Source of the DNA: Victivallis vadensis
GTDB taxonomy: Bacteria > Verrucomicrobiota > Lentisphaeria > Victivallales > Victivallaceae
Direction: 5' to 3'
NCBI RefSeq assembly: GCF_003096415.1
Contig: NZ_QEKH01000020.1
Location: 34,260-98,259, forward strand
DNA length: 64,000 nt
A model generated the notes under the pieces. It searched no databases. It saw only the letters and a program-made list of their open reading frames with translations, and was not told the origin of the DNA. Positions 56,183-63,800 of this stretch are shown here, one piece after another; positions within the stretch are counted from its first letter, which is position 1; each line of letters opens with the position of its first letter. The translations under genes and the position numbers were made by a program.

Positions 56183-56247
56183 CATCCGCCGGAAGGCTTG
56201 TTCCTGCGACGCGAAGTGTCTTTGGAGTGCGGAGATTTATCTCCGCT

Positions 56248-56704
56248 TTCAAATCGCACGCGAGTTTTATTTTTGACTTTGCATTGCATTAAGAACAGGC
56301 GTGGTGCCCGGAGGGACTGCTTTGCTTGAGCGCAAGAACAGGTAAGGTGCCCGGAGGGTAGTAAGCACAGGATTGGCGGCCTGCGGATGGCTCCGGAGGG
56401 CCTTTAAAAAAGGCTGCCCGCCTTGCGGCGTGCTCGGCAGCGCCGTCCGGACCTCCCCGTCCGGATTTGAACTCACGCAGACTTGCGAAGCACTTCCGCT
56501 CGCGAGCGCGGCTTCGCCGCTTACTTGCCGGGCTGCGCCCGTCAACCCCTTCACCGCCCGCGTTGCGGGCTACGCCAGGGGGGGCTTCGCTCACTACGTT
56601 CGGCTTCGTCACTATCGTTCCTCGTTACTTGCCGAAGGCAAGTAATTCCCTCACATTCGTTCGCGGCGCTGACCGCGCTTGTTGTGCGCCACGTAAGTGG
56701 TTAT
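56248..56704. repeat. Long hairpin-rich intergenic repeat, copy B
   Basis: This block is homologous to 10612-11036 in the same orientation and order. It has two 24-nt units (56294-56317 and 56337-56360) matching AACAGG, five variable bases, then TGCCCGGAGGG. It also has GCGGC-TTC-GCCGC (56508-56520), CGGGC-TGC-GCCCG, GCCCGC-GTT-GCGGGC, TTACTTGCC-GAA-GGCAAGTAA and CCAC-GTAA-GTGG. The middle part (56400-56480) diverges from copy A. No gene is supported within 56183-56934. A further partial unit of the last hairpin appears near 56719-56735. Confidence 0.85.
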
Positions 56705-56838
56705 ACAGCCTTATTTGTGCGCCGCGTAAATGGTTATGCTGGCCGCCCGCTCCTTTGACGTGCCGGTCGCCGCCCGCGCAGGCAGTCATACAGGCTGGAA
56801 AAATTTACGGTGAAGCTGAAAATTCCGGGAAACGGCTA

Positions 56839-56901
56839 TTGATTTTTCGGGAAAACCGTCTATATTGGTTAGATTAGCCCGAGTATTGCATAATACCCGG
56901 G
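56839..56901 (+). promoter_or_regulatory. Promoter and palindrome upstream of grpE
   Basis: TTGATT (56839-56844), a 16-nt spacer and TATATT (56861-56866) form the promoter. A palindrome follows in the leader: CCCGAGTATT (56878-56887), GCAT, AATACCCGGG (56892-56901), with one mismatched pair. It is not the CIRCE element of HrcA, so another repressor or an RNA hairpin may control this chaperone operon. Confidence 0.6.
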
Positions 56902-56934
56902 ACATCAGTTTATTAATTAAGGAGTTTTTACATA

Positions 56935-57552
56935 ATGTCACGCAAACATCACCATTCGGAAACAGAACATCCGGGTTCGGAAGATCAGCTTGAACAGAAT
57001 GAAACGGTTGAACCCCAGGAGCCGGTTCCGGCGGAAGAGGTTCAGGCGGAATCCATCCCGAGCGAAATCGATACGCTGAAAAAAGAGGTCGACGATCTCA
57101 AGGAAAAGCTGATCTACCTGCAGGCGGACTATCAGAATTACCGCAAGCGGGTCGCCAAGGATGTTTCGGATGCGCGGGTTTACGGCACCGCCAATGCGCT
57201 GTCGCCGTTCCTGACCGTGTTCGACTATCTGAATATGGCCAAAACCGCTTCGGAAAAATCCGACAACATCGAGTCGATCCGGCAGGGATTGAATATGATC
57301 ATCGCCGAATTCTACAAGGCATTCGATGAACTGAATGTGAAAAAACTGGATTCGGTCGGCGCGAAGTTCAATCCCGAACTGCACGAGGCCGTCGCCCGCG
57401 AAGCCTCCGACACCATCCCCGAGGGGCAGATTCTCAAGGAGTGGTCGGGCGGCTTCAAAATGGGCGACAAACTGCTGCGCGCCGCCCGGGTAGTGGTTTC
57501 CTCCGGCCCCGCGGCCGAAGCGGAGACCGCAGAGGCGAAGAAGGAGGAATAA
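56935..57552 (+). CDS. grpE: GrpE nucleotide exchange factor
   Basis: The 205-aa protein has an acidic N-terminal tail and a long coiled coil (IDTLKKEVDDLKEKLIYLQADYQNYRKRV). The beta-rich head has GAKFNPELHEAVARE, GQILKEWSGGFKMGDKLLRAARVVVS. It exchanges ADP for ATP on DnaK. The ATG has AAGGAG 10 nt upstream. It is followed 6 nt later by dnaJ; dnaK itself is not in the window. Confidence 0.97.
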   Translation: MSRKHHHSETEHPGSEDQLEQNETVEPQEPVPAEEVQAESIPSEIDTLKKEVDDLKEKLIYLQADYQNYRKRVAKDVSDARVYGTANALSPFLTVFDYLNMAKTASEKSDNIESIRQGLNMIIAEFYKAFDELNVKKLDSVGAKFNPELHEAVAREASDTIPEGQILKEWSGGFKMGDKLLRAARVVVSSGPAAEAETAEAKKEE

Positions 57553-57558
57553 GCATTC

Positions 57559-58716
57559 ATGGCACAGGATTATTACCAGATTCTCGGAGTGGAGCGCGGA
57601 GCCTCCGCCGATGAAATTAAGAAAGCATACCGCAAACTTGCGATCAAATACCATCCGGACAAGAATCCGGGCAACAAGGAAGCCGAGGAGAAATTCAAGG
57701 AAGTTTCGGCCGCCTATGAAACCCTGAGCGATCCGGACAAAAAACGGCAGTACGACCAGTTCGGCCACGACGCCTACACTTCGCGCGGCGGAGCGGGCGG
57801 CGGCGCCGCGGATTTCCGCCATGCCCAGGATATTTTCAGCCAGTTCTTCGGCGGCGGCGGCGGAGGTTTCTCCTTCGAGGACCTGTTCGGCGGCGGAGGC
57901 CACGGCCGTTCCTACAACGGCCCGGTTGACGGCAACGACCTGCGTTACGACCTTGAAATCAGTTTTGAGGACGCGATGTACGGTGCCGACAAGAAAATCA
58001 CGCTTCCGCAGATGGTGGACTGCCCCGACTGCTCGGGGTCCGGCTGTGAGCCGGGCACCGGCAAAAAGACCTGTTCCACCTGCGGCGGAACCGGCCAGCA
58101 GACCATTTCGCAGGGATTTTTCAGCGTCCGGCAGCCCTGCCGCACCTGCGGCGGAACCGGCCAGATCATCGAGAAGCCCTGCAGGAAGTGCCGCGGCCGC
58201 GGCCAGGTTCGCGTGGAAAAATCGTTCCAGCTGCATATCCAGCCCGGAGTCGACACCGGCTCGCGGCTGCGGGTTCCGGGCAAGGGTGAAGCGGGTCAGC
58301 GCGGCGGCCAGCCGGGTGACCTGTACGTATTCATCACGGTCCGGCCGAACGAAATTTTCCAGCGTAACGGCAACGACCTGATGTGTGAAGTGCCGATTCC
58401 GTTCACTGCGGCGGTGCTCGGCGGCGTCGTCGAGGTGCCGACCATCACCGGCAAGGCCAAGATGCGCGTGCCCGCCGGAACCCAGAGCGGTACCGTGCTG
58501 CGGCTCAAGGGCAAAGGCGTACCGTCGCTTCGCGGCGGCGCGCGGGGCGACCTGCATATCCGCGTCGTCGTCGAAACTCCGGTCGCATTGAGTAAGGAGC
58601 AACTGGAAACGCTGACGAAATTCAGCGATTCCCTGACCGATAAAAACCAGCCGCGCCAGAAATCCTACGCGGAACGTGCCAGACAGTTCATGCGGGAAGA
58701 TCAGGCGCAGTCATAA
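57559..58716 (+). CDS. dnaJ: Chaperone DnaJ
   Basis: The 385-aa type I J-protein has the J domain ([24 protein letters not shown] at about 35), a Gly-rich linker and four zinc-binding CxxCxGxG repeats ([32 protein letters not shown]). A C-terminal substrate-binding domain follows. It activates DnaK ATPase. The position after grpE is typical. Confidence 0.98.
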   Translation: MAQDYYQILGVERGASADEIKKAYRKLAIKYHPDKNPGNKEAEEKFKEVSAAYETLSDPDKKRQYDQFGHDAYTSRGGAGGGAADFRHAQDIFSQFFGGGGGGFSFEDLFGGGGHGRSYNGPVDGNDLRYDLEISFEDAMYGADKKITLPQMVDCPDCSGSGCEPGTGKKTCSTCGGTGQQTISQGFFSVRQPCRTCGGTGQIIEKPCRKCRGRGQVRVEKSFQLHIQPGVDTGSRLRVPGKGEAGQRGGQPGDLYVFITVRPNEIFQRNGNDLMCEVPIPFTAAVLGGVVEVPTITGKAKMRVPAGTQSGTVLRLKGKGVPSLRGGARGDLHIRVVVETPVALSKEQLETLTKFSDSLTDKNQPRQKSYAERARQFMREDQAQS

Positions 58717-58729
58717 TACGAGGTGAATC

Positions 58730-59191
58730 ATGCCGCGACAGACTCCGGCGGATCCGGTACTCGCCACCAATAAAAAGGCGTTTCACAACTATCATATCAT
58801 CGAACGTTTCGAAGCCGGCGTCGAACTGGTCGGAACCGAGGTGAAAAGCTGTCGCGACCGCGCGATCGTGATGAACGAGGGTTATGTGACCATCAACAAC
58901 GGCCAGGCATGGCTGCTCAATGTTCATATCGCGGTCTACGGCTTCGGCAACCGCTTCAACCACGTCGCGACCCAGAAGCGGCGGCTGCTGCTGCACCACA
59001 ACGAGATTCTGAAGCTCGCCCAGTGGCTCGGCCAGAAGGGCGGCACCATCGTCCCGTTGAAGTTCTACCTGAAAAAAGGACTGGTCAAGGTGGAGATCGC
59101 GTACTGTCAGGGCAAAACCCACGGCGACCAGCGCGAAACCCTGCGCCGCCGCCAGTCCGACCTGGAGATGCGCCGCGCGGTCAAACGCTGA
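58730..59191 (+). CDS. smpB: SsrA-binding protein SmpB
   Basis: The 153-aa protein has the tmRNA-binding beta barrel marks NKKAFHNYHIIERFEAGVELVGTEVKS, NVHIAVYG, RRLLLHHNEI and KFYLKKGLVKVEIAYCQGKTHGD. A basic tail follows. It is needed for trans-translation. No tmRNA gene is seen adjacent. It closes the grpE-dnaJ-smpB operon before a strong terminator. Confidence 0.97.
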   Translation: MPRQTPADPVLATNKKAFHNYHIIERFEAGVELVGTEVKSCRDRAIVMNEGYVTINNGQAWLLNVHIAVYGFGNRFNHVATQKRRLLLHHNEILKLAQWLGQKGGTIVPLKFYLKKGLVKVEIAYCQGKTHGDQRETLRRRQSDLEMRRAVKR

Positions 59192-59206
59192 CGCCGCCAT
59201 GCGAAA

Positions 59207-59243
59207 AGCGGCAGGCGAATTTCATCGCCTGCCGCTCTTTTTT
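59207..59243 (+). terminator. Rho-independent terminator after smpB
   Basis: AGCGGCAGGCGA (59207-59218) pairs with TCGCCTGCCGCT (59225-59236), a perfect 12-bp stem, followed by a T run. Read on the minus strand the stem is followed by TTTTCGC, so it may also end the converging holin-like gene. Confidence 0.92.
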
Positions 59244-59249
59244 CCGGAT

Positions 59250-59681
59250 TCAACGGTGATACGTCCGACAAACCCGGATCAATCCGACATCGGTTTCCTC
59301 CCGCAGCACCGGATGTCCGGGGCCGTCACAGCCTCCGGCGACGACCGCCAGAATCGCAGTGAACAGCAGCACACCGATCCTGCCGAACAGCTTCGCCAGC
59401 GCTTTGCAGCGGCTGATCACCGCCGCATCCAGAATCGCCATGATGCCGCGCGCCGAATATCCGGCCAACGCGATTGCAGCGGTACGCAGGTTGTCGGACT
59501 GTACATATTCGCGGCACAGCCAGTGCACCAGCAAGCCGGCGAATACCGCAATCAGGATTTCGGCCGTTCCGATTCTCAGGTTGTACGGTTCGCCGCGTTT
59601 TTTGCCCACCAGCGTGCGGATGAAGCCGCCGAAGCCGCCCAGCAATATCACCATCCCCAATTCCCTGATCATCTGTTTCAT
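59250..59681 (-). CDS. Holin-like small membrane protein, candidate retron-associated effector
   Basis: The 143-aa protein has about four hydrophobic segments (MVILLGGFGGFIRTLVG, ILIAVFAGLLVHWLC, TAAIALAGYSARGIMAIL, IGVLLFTAILAVVAGG) and a charged C-terminal tail. The layout, with a G-F-x-G/R-x-L-x-G first helix and ALAGYSARGIMAILDA, resembles phage holin families of the lambda/phage_holin_3 type. Such proteins permeabilise the inner membrane. The ATG at 59681 is fixed by AAAGGAG. It is transcribed divergently from the retron RNA, sharing a 115-bp promoter region. No other phage gene is near, so it is not a prophage remnant by context. The effector role is inference. Confidence 0.65.
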   Translation of the reverse strand: MKQMIRELGMVILLGGFGGFIRTLVGKKRGEPYNLRIGTAEILIAVFAGLLVHWLCREYVQSDNLRTAAIALAGYSARGIMAILDAAVISRCKALAKLFGRIGVLLFTAILAVVAGGCDGPGHPVLREETDVGLIRVCRTYHR

Positions 59682-59712
59682 GAAAACTCCTTTCCCGTTA
59701 AAATGATTTCGC

Positions 59713-59740
59713 TCGTACTCATAAGTACGAAATTTGTCAA
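59713..59740 (-). promoter_or_regulatory. Palindrome and -35 box upstream of the holin-like gene
   Basis: The inverted repeat TCGTACT (59713-59719), CATA, AGTACGA (59724-59730) lies beside TTGACA on the minus strand (59735-59740), whose 17-nt-spaced -10 would be TACGAG (59712-59717). The palindrome would overlap this promoter, as a repressor site does. An alternative minus-strand promoter is TTGCGA (59801-59806) with TATACT (59778-59783). Confidence 0.5.
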
Positions 59741-59749
59741 TCTGCGGGA

Positions 59750-59777
59750 TTGCAAAAGATAAAAGATGTACTATTAT
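59750..59777 (+). promoter_or_regulatory. Promoter for the retron RNA and reverse transcriptase, TTGCAA-16-TATTAT
   Basis: TTGCAA (59750-59755), a 16-nt spacer and TATTAT (59772-59777) predict a start near 59784, about 12 nt before the a1 arm. The -10 lies in the perfect palindrome TACTATTATAGTA (59769-59781), which can serve both strands. Confidence 0.6.
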
Positions 59778-59795
59778 AGTATAAAAGGGTTGTTT

Positions 59796-60079
59796 GACAG
59801 TCGCAATGATTTTTCCAGAATGCGGGTCTTCCTTCGGAAGACAGGGGCGGCGAGTCGCCGTCTTCGGACGATACTTCCGGTATCGGTGCTCATCTTCACC
59901 TGCCGGCAGGCGTTCTTTGCGGCCCTGCGGTCCGGGCCGGAGCGGCGTGTAACGCCACGCTGCGCGTAGTTTAAACACGCCTGTTTCCGTCCCGGCGCCG
60001 CATCATCCGCAAAGCTCCGCTTTCCGGCGGTGCGAATCTTTCGCAGAATCGTTTTCAGTGGAAAATCATTGCGGCTGTC
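59796..60079 (+). ncRNA. Retron msr-msd RNA flanked by a1/a2 inverted repeats
   Basis: The first 20 nt (59796-59815, starting GACAGTCGCAATG) pair with the last 20 (60060-60079, ending CATTGCGGCTGTC). The duplex has 18 Watson-Crick and 2 G-U pairs. This is the expected a1/a2 arrangement of a retron RNA, placed directly upstream of a retron-type reverse transcriptase. Between the arms are hairpins typical of msr: GTCTTCC-TTC-GGAAGAC (59826-59842), CGGCG-AGT-CGCCG (59848-59860) and CGATAC/GTATCG (59869-59885). Next comes a longer stem system, GGCGTT (59909-59914) with AACGCC (59951-59956) enclosing CGGCCC/GGGCCG, then TGCGAA-TCT-TTCGCA (60031-60045). The msr/msd boundary and branching G cannot be fixed by eye. 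Confidence 0.85.
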
Positions 60080-60107
60080 TTTTTGAAAAACAGGAGGGGG
60101 ATGGAAG

Positions 60108-61073
60108 ATGGATGCGGAAGAAACAGCCTCCGGATTGCCGGAGCTGCCGGACGTCGAAGCGTTGTCGGAACTGCTGCAGATCGCCCCGAAATGGCTTTAC
60201 CGGATTTCGAACCACACGCCCCGCTTCTACCGGGTCTATGCGATTCCGAAAAGGAACGGAAAATTCCGGATCATCGAAGCTCCCCGCCCGCTCCTGAAAC
60301 GGCTTCAGCGCCGGATTCTCACCTCACTGCTCAATCCGGTGGAAGCCAGCCCTTACGCGACCGCGTTCGAACGCGGCAGGAGCATTGCGGACAACGCCCG
60401 TTTCCACCTGAACCAACCGGTCGTGCTCAAGCTCGACATTCGGAATTTCTTTCCTTCGCTGAAATCACCGCCGGTCTACCGGCTCTTTTTTGAGCTCGGT
60501 CATCCGCCGCCGGTGGCGGCGCTGCTCACGCGGCTCTGCTGCCTGTGCGGCCACCTGCCGCAGGGGGCGCCGACCAGTCCCCGGCTGGCAAACCTGCTGC
60601 TGCGTCCGGCCGATTACCGGATCGCGGCGTGGATCGGCCGCCGTCCGATCCAGTTTACCCGCTATGCGGACGACATCACGCTCTCCGGGGATTTCGGCCC
60701 CGAACATATCGCCGAAGCGATTCAGGTCTGCCGGCACGAACTGGGCAGGCTCGGCCTGCGCCTGAACCGCGGCAAAATCCGGATCGAACGGCGCTGCCGC
60801 CGCCAGACCGTGACCGGGCTGACCGTCAACGAGACACTCCACGCGCCGCGCCAAATGATCCGGAAGCTGCGGCAGGAAATGTTCTATATCCGCAAGTACG
60901 GCTGGGAAGATCGCCCGGAATCCGAACTGCACCGCCTGATCGGCATCGCCAACTTCATCCGGGATGTCGATCCCGGCGACGCCGCCTGCACCGCCCATCT
61001 GGAAAAGCTGCACGCGATCCTCTGGAACCGGCGCCAAAAGCAATTGAGTGAGCAATTCCGCCGCGGCCTGTAA
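60108..61073 (+). CDS. ret: Retron-type reverse transcriptase
   Basis: The 321-aa protein has the seven-motif RT core: YAIPKRNGKFRIIEAPR, VVLKLDIRNFFPSL, HLPQGAPTSPRLANL (150-164), the catalytic FTRYADDITLSG (YADD 186-189) and LRLNRGKIRI. It also has the two retron-specific marks: NAxxH as NARFH (96-100) in region X, and VTG (235-237) in VTGLTVNETL of region Y. The length is normal for retron RTs. It would reverse-transcribe the adjacent RNA into msDNA. The ATG at 60108 has AGGAGGGGG (60092-60100) 7 nt upstream, 28 nt after the a2 arm. No gene follows on the same strand, so there is no downstream effector. There are no maturase, HNH or DGR features. Confidence 0.93.
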   Translation: MDAEETASGLPELPDVEALSELLQIAPKWLYRISNHTPRFYRVYAIPKRNGKFRIIEAPRPLLKRLQRRILTSLLNPVEASPYATAFERGRSIADNARFHLNQPVVLKLDIRNFFPSLKSPPVYRLFFELGHPPPVAALLTRLCCLCGHLPQGAPTSPRLANLLLRPADYRIAAWIGRRPIQFTRYADDITLSGDFGPEHIAEAIQVCRHELGRLGLRLNRGKIRIERRCRRQTVTGLTVNETLHAPRQMIRKLRQEMFYIRKYGWEDRPESELHRLIGIANFIRDVDPGDAACTAHLEKLHAILWNRRQKQLSEQFRRGL

Positions 61074-61148
61074 CCGTTTCTCCCCGGGAAGCCGGCGGCC
61101 CGGCTCGAAAAGCGCCGGGTTGTCGAAGAGGCTTTCAGGAAAAACGTA

Positions 61149-62495
61149 TTACAGCATAATCGACCCGCCGGAGGCCAGCAGCTCCCGGATTCTGCGGCAA
61201 TCGGTCTTCGTAAAATCCGCACCATGCTCCAGCGCCTGCGTCGCGGCGACTCCGGCGGCCTCGCCGCACTGGTTCAGGTTGACCATCACCCGGACCGCGC
61301 CGAATGCGTCGCGGTCCGCATCCAGCATCCGTCCCGCCGCGATCAGGTTGCGCATCCCCTCCGGCATCAGGCTGCCCAGCGTAAACCGGTAGAAAGGCAG
61401 AACCTCCCCTTCGGGCAGCCAGCGCGACCGGCAGACCGGCTTTCCTCCCCGATACGTGACCGCCTCGCCGTTCAGCCTGCGGAACGAGATGCTGTCGTCG
61501 CCGTCGCTGTGAATATCCACCGGATAAGTTCCGTTACCGATCGCATCGGGGAAAGCCGTCCCCGCCAGCATCTCCTCCCCCTTCAGCCGGGCGCGCGACT
61601 CGATGTGCAGCCCCTCGCGGATGCCGACCGCCGACGGAAGCGCCTGAAGCGACACCCGGTTCGGCCGGCACTCATTGCGGATCATTTCGAGGATCGCGCG
61701 CAGCTGCCGCCGGGAGTCGAGTTCGGCGCGGGTCGTCGCGTCGGCCTCCTCAGGGTCGTAATGCAGGACCCGGGTGCCGGCCAGCATATAACAGGAGCTG
61801 TTCGGAACCTCCATTCCCCACCAGTAGCCGCACGGCAGTTCCGGATACTTGTCCCGGAACTTTTCGACCATCGCGGTCAGGTTGAAGTCGCCGAGCGTCT
61901 TCCACCCCTCGAAACGCGCGCAGCTGGTCGGCGGCTGGAACCGTTCCGGGCGGCGCATCGCACACCCGGCGGCGCGGCAGAGCACGCCGTCGCCTGAAGC
62001 GTCGATGAATGCTCCGGCCCGGATCGCGAAGCGCCCTGCGTTGTTTTCCGCAATCACCGCCTCCACCTCGCCGGGCGCGCGCATCACCGCGCGGGAAAAC
62101 GAGGTCTGTAAAAACAGCCGGATATTCGGATGCTCCTCCACCAGCGCATCCAGTTCCAGCGTCAGCAATTCGCTGTTCAGCCGGATGTTGAACTCCGCCG
62201 GAGTGCGGAAGTTGCCGATGCCGCCGCACCGCTCCAGCCGCTCCATCATCTCGAACGTCAGCCCGCCGATCACCTGCCGCGTCCCGGTCGCGTCGAACAC
62301 CGAGTGCCACATGCTGACCAACCCGCAACTGGCGGTGCCCCCCAGCCGGTTCTGCTTCTCCACCAGAATCACCCGGGCGCCGAGCCGGGCGGCGCGGACC
62401 GCCGCGAATACGCCGGTGCAACTGCCGCCGATCACGCAGACATCCGCCTCCGCCGCGACCTTCACCTGCTCCGCCGGAATCAGGATCGTTTCCAT
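61149..62495 (-). CDS. FAD-dependent oxidoreductase (FAD_oxidored family)
   Basis: The 448-aa protein begins with an FAD-binding Rossmann motif (VCVIGGSCTGVFAAVRAARLGARVILVEKQNRLGG). It continues with AGAFIDASGDGVLCRAAGC, then RVSLQALPSAVGIREGLHIE and a terminal VNLNQCGEAAGVAATQAL. Such PF12831-type proteins are abundant in Lentisphaerota and Planctomycetes and oxidise unknown, often carbohydrate-linked substrates. No signal peptide is seen. It is divergent from the PocR-AraC regulator, which may control it. GGAAGG precedes the ATG. Confidence 0.87.
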   Translation of the reverse strand: METILIPAEQVKVAAEADVCVIGGSCTGVFAAVRAARLGARVILVEKQNRLGGTASCGLVSMWHSVFDATGTRQVIGGLTFEMMERLERCGGIGNFRTPAEFNIRLNSELLTLELDALVEEHPNIRLFLQTSFSRAVMRAPGEVEAVIAENNAGRFAIRAGAFIDASGDGVLCRAAGCAMRRPERFQPPTSCARFEGWKTLGDFNLTAMVEKFRDKYPELPCGYWWGMEVPNSSCYMLAGTRVLHYDPEEADATTRAELDSRRQLRAILEMIRNECRPNRVSLQALPSAVGIREGLHIESRARLKGEEMLAGTAFPDAIGNGTYPVDIHSDGDDSISFRRLNGEAVTYRGGKPVCRSRWLPEGEVLPFYRFTLGSLMPEGMRNLIAAGRMLDADRDAFGAVRVMVNLNQCGEAAGVAATQALEHGADFTKTDCRRIRELLASGGSIML

Positions 62496-62615
62496 CTTAT
62501 GACCTTCCTTTCGTTTGGTTCTGCGGTAATTATACCGGAAACCCGCTGGAAAAGATAGGAAACTCCTGCTATCTTATTGTAAACAGATGCTTTTTACAAC
62601 AGAACTATACCAATC

Positions 62616-63437
62616 ATGCAGGAAATCGAAGCAATTCTGGACAATCTCGCCGACCTGACCGGTCTGATGGTGATCTGGAAGGAGGCAAACGGCTCCGGCT
62701 GCGGTTTCTCCGCCCGGCACACCTTCCACCTCTGCGGCTTCTGCAACGCGGTAAAGAGCAGCCCGGAACTCCTGCAGCGCTGTTCCCGGAACGACTCCCA
62801 GCTGCTCGCCCGCGAGGCCGGACAGCGTCGCGCTCCCTTCCTGCACCGCTGCCACGCCGGAGCAACCGAGCTGGTGATTCCGCTCTTTGAAAACGGCCGC
62901 TGCCGCGAACTGCTGCTGGCGGGCGTCTTCCGTTCCGCGGAGTCGAACTGCCCTTACCCGGAACAGGAGGCGGCCTTTACCGCCCTCCCCTGCCGGAACG
63001 CCGATACTCTGCGGACCGTCGAACGGCTGCTGGCGTCGCTCGTCCCGCTTCTCCGGGAACGGCGCGACCGCGCCCGGCTCGCCGAAGCCGGACGCACGGT
63101 CAGGGACGCCCGCATCGCCGCCGTCCTGGCGGCGCTCCGCGGCAATCCCGGCGAAAAATTCACCGCCGCCGCTTTCGCCCGCCGCTCAAACCTGAGCGAA
63201 TCGCGTTTCATCCACCTGTTCAAGCAGGAAACCGGCCTCTCCTTTTCGGATTGCCTCCGGCGCGAACGGCTGCGCGAAGCCCGGCGGCTGCTCACGGAAA
63301 CCGACCTGCCGCTGTCGCAGATCGCCCTCGCCTGCGGTTTTCACGACCAGAGCCACCTCGGCAACGCCTTCCGGCAGGAAACCGGCCTCACTCCCCGCGC
63401 CTTCCGCCGCCGCTTCGGCCGCGAAAAAAATTTCTGA
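62616..63437 (+). CDS. AraC-family regulator with N-terminal PocR-type sensor domain
   Basis: The 273-aa protein has an N-terminal PocR-like ligand/metal-binding domain (about 5-150) with CGFCNAVKSSPELLQRC and HRCHAGATELVIPLFENGR. A C-terminal AraC double helix-turn-helix follows: KFTAAAFARRSNLSESRFIHLFKQETGLSFSDCLR, then PLSQIALACGFHDQSHLGNAFRQETGLTPRAFRRRF. It likely senses a small organic ligand and regulates the divergent FAD oxidoreductase gene 120 nt away (inference). The ribosome site is weak. Confidence 0.9.
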   Translation: MQEIEAILDNLADLTGLMVIWKEANGSGCGFSARHTFHLCGFCNAVKSSPELLQRCSRNDSQLLAREAGQRRAPFLHRCHAGATELVIPLFENGRCRELLLAGVFRSAESNCPYPEQEAAFTALPCRNADTLRTVERLLASLVPLLRERRDRARLAEAGRTVRDARIAAVLAALRGNPGEKFTAAAFARRSNLSESRFIHLFKQETGLSFSDCLRRERLREARRLLTETDLPLSQIALACGFHDQSHLGNAFRQETGLTPRAFRRRFGREKNF

Positions 63438-63454
63438 ACGAAAATCCGGGATTT

Positions 63455-63556
63455 CGCTGCTGCCGCAGCGACCAGCGCTTTCGCCGCTGGACCACGACCG
63501 GCAAGGTGCCGGTGCCATATACGGAATTGCTTTTCGCAACACGAAAAACAATTCCG
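63455..63556. repeat. Intergenic hairpin cluster sharing a module with 35722-35784
   Basis: The stretch holds CGCTGC-TGCC-GCAGCG (63455-63470), CCAGCG/CGCTGG (63472-63490) and CCGGCA-AGG-TGCCGG (63498-63512). A 10-nt linker and a longer stem, CGGAATTG..TTTTCG with CGAAAA..CAATTCCG (63522-63556, one mismatch, loop CAACA), follow. The AGG hairpin and linker match 35722-35748 almost exactly, while the long stem has a different sequence but the same position. The remaining 63557-63680 is AT-rich with no gene seen. Confidence 0.75.
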
Positions 63557-63683
63557 AAAACAACAGTATATTTGAATGTTTCCATGAACGTCTCTTATTT
63601 ACCGCCAATATTAAAAATGATTTATATTAATATCTTAATTTGGTAGCTGAATAAATATATTTTAAATAAATTTTTTCCGACTA

Positions 63684-63712
63684 TTGTCTTTCTGGATTTT
63701 TTATGGTATAAT
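63684..63712 (+). promoter_or_regulatory. Promoter, TTGTCT-17-TATAAT (extended TGG)
   Basis: TTGTCT (63684-63689), a 17-nt spacer and a perfect TATAAT (63707-63712) precede the last gene. The leader of about 70 nt contains CTGTTGT-GCG-ACGACAG (one mismatch) and a CCC/GTTTC..GAAAC/GGG stem that may cover the ribosome site. Confidence 0.65.
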
Positions 63713-63781
63713 TAGATCCTGTTGTGCGACGACAGTTGGCGCAGCCGCCCCGGTTTCCAATTTGAAAAGCGAAACGGGAGA

Positions 63782-63800
63782 TGTTAAATTGAATTTAACA
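63782..63800 (+). promoter_or_regulatory. Perfect palindrome over the predicted start codon
   Basis: TGTTAAATTGAATTTAACA is a 9-1-9 perfect palindrome centred on the G of the predicted TTG start (63789-63791). It may be an operator or an RNA hairpin masking initiation. Confidence 0.55.

Noticed and set aside
56878..56901. CIRCE element for HrcA control of grpE-dnaJ
   Set aside because: The palindrome does not match the CIRCE half-sites and has a 4-nt rather than 9-nt spacer.
59250..59681. Holin-like gene as evidence of a prophage
   Set aside because: No lysin, structural, integrase or other phage gene adjoins it. Its neighbours are smpB and the retron.
60108..61073. Reverse transcriptase as part of a diversity-generating retroelement or group II intron
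   Set aside because: No template/variable repeat pair, Avd gene, maturase domain or intron domain V is seen, while NAxxH, VTG and the a1/a2 arms fit a retron.
63713..63788. Known riboswitch (cyclic-di-GMP or cobalamin type) in the leader of the last gene
   Set aside because: Small stems exist, but I could not match the conserved core of either class, and the leader is only about 70 nt.
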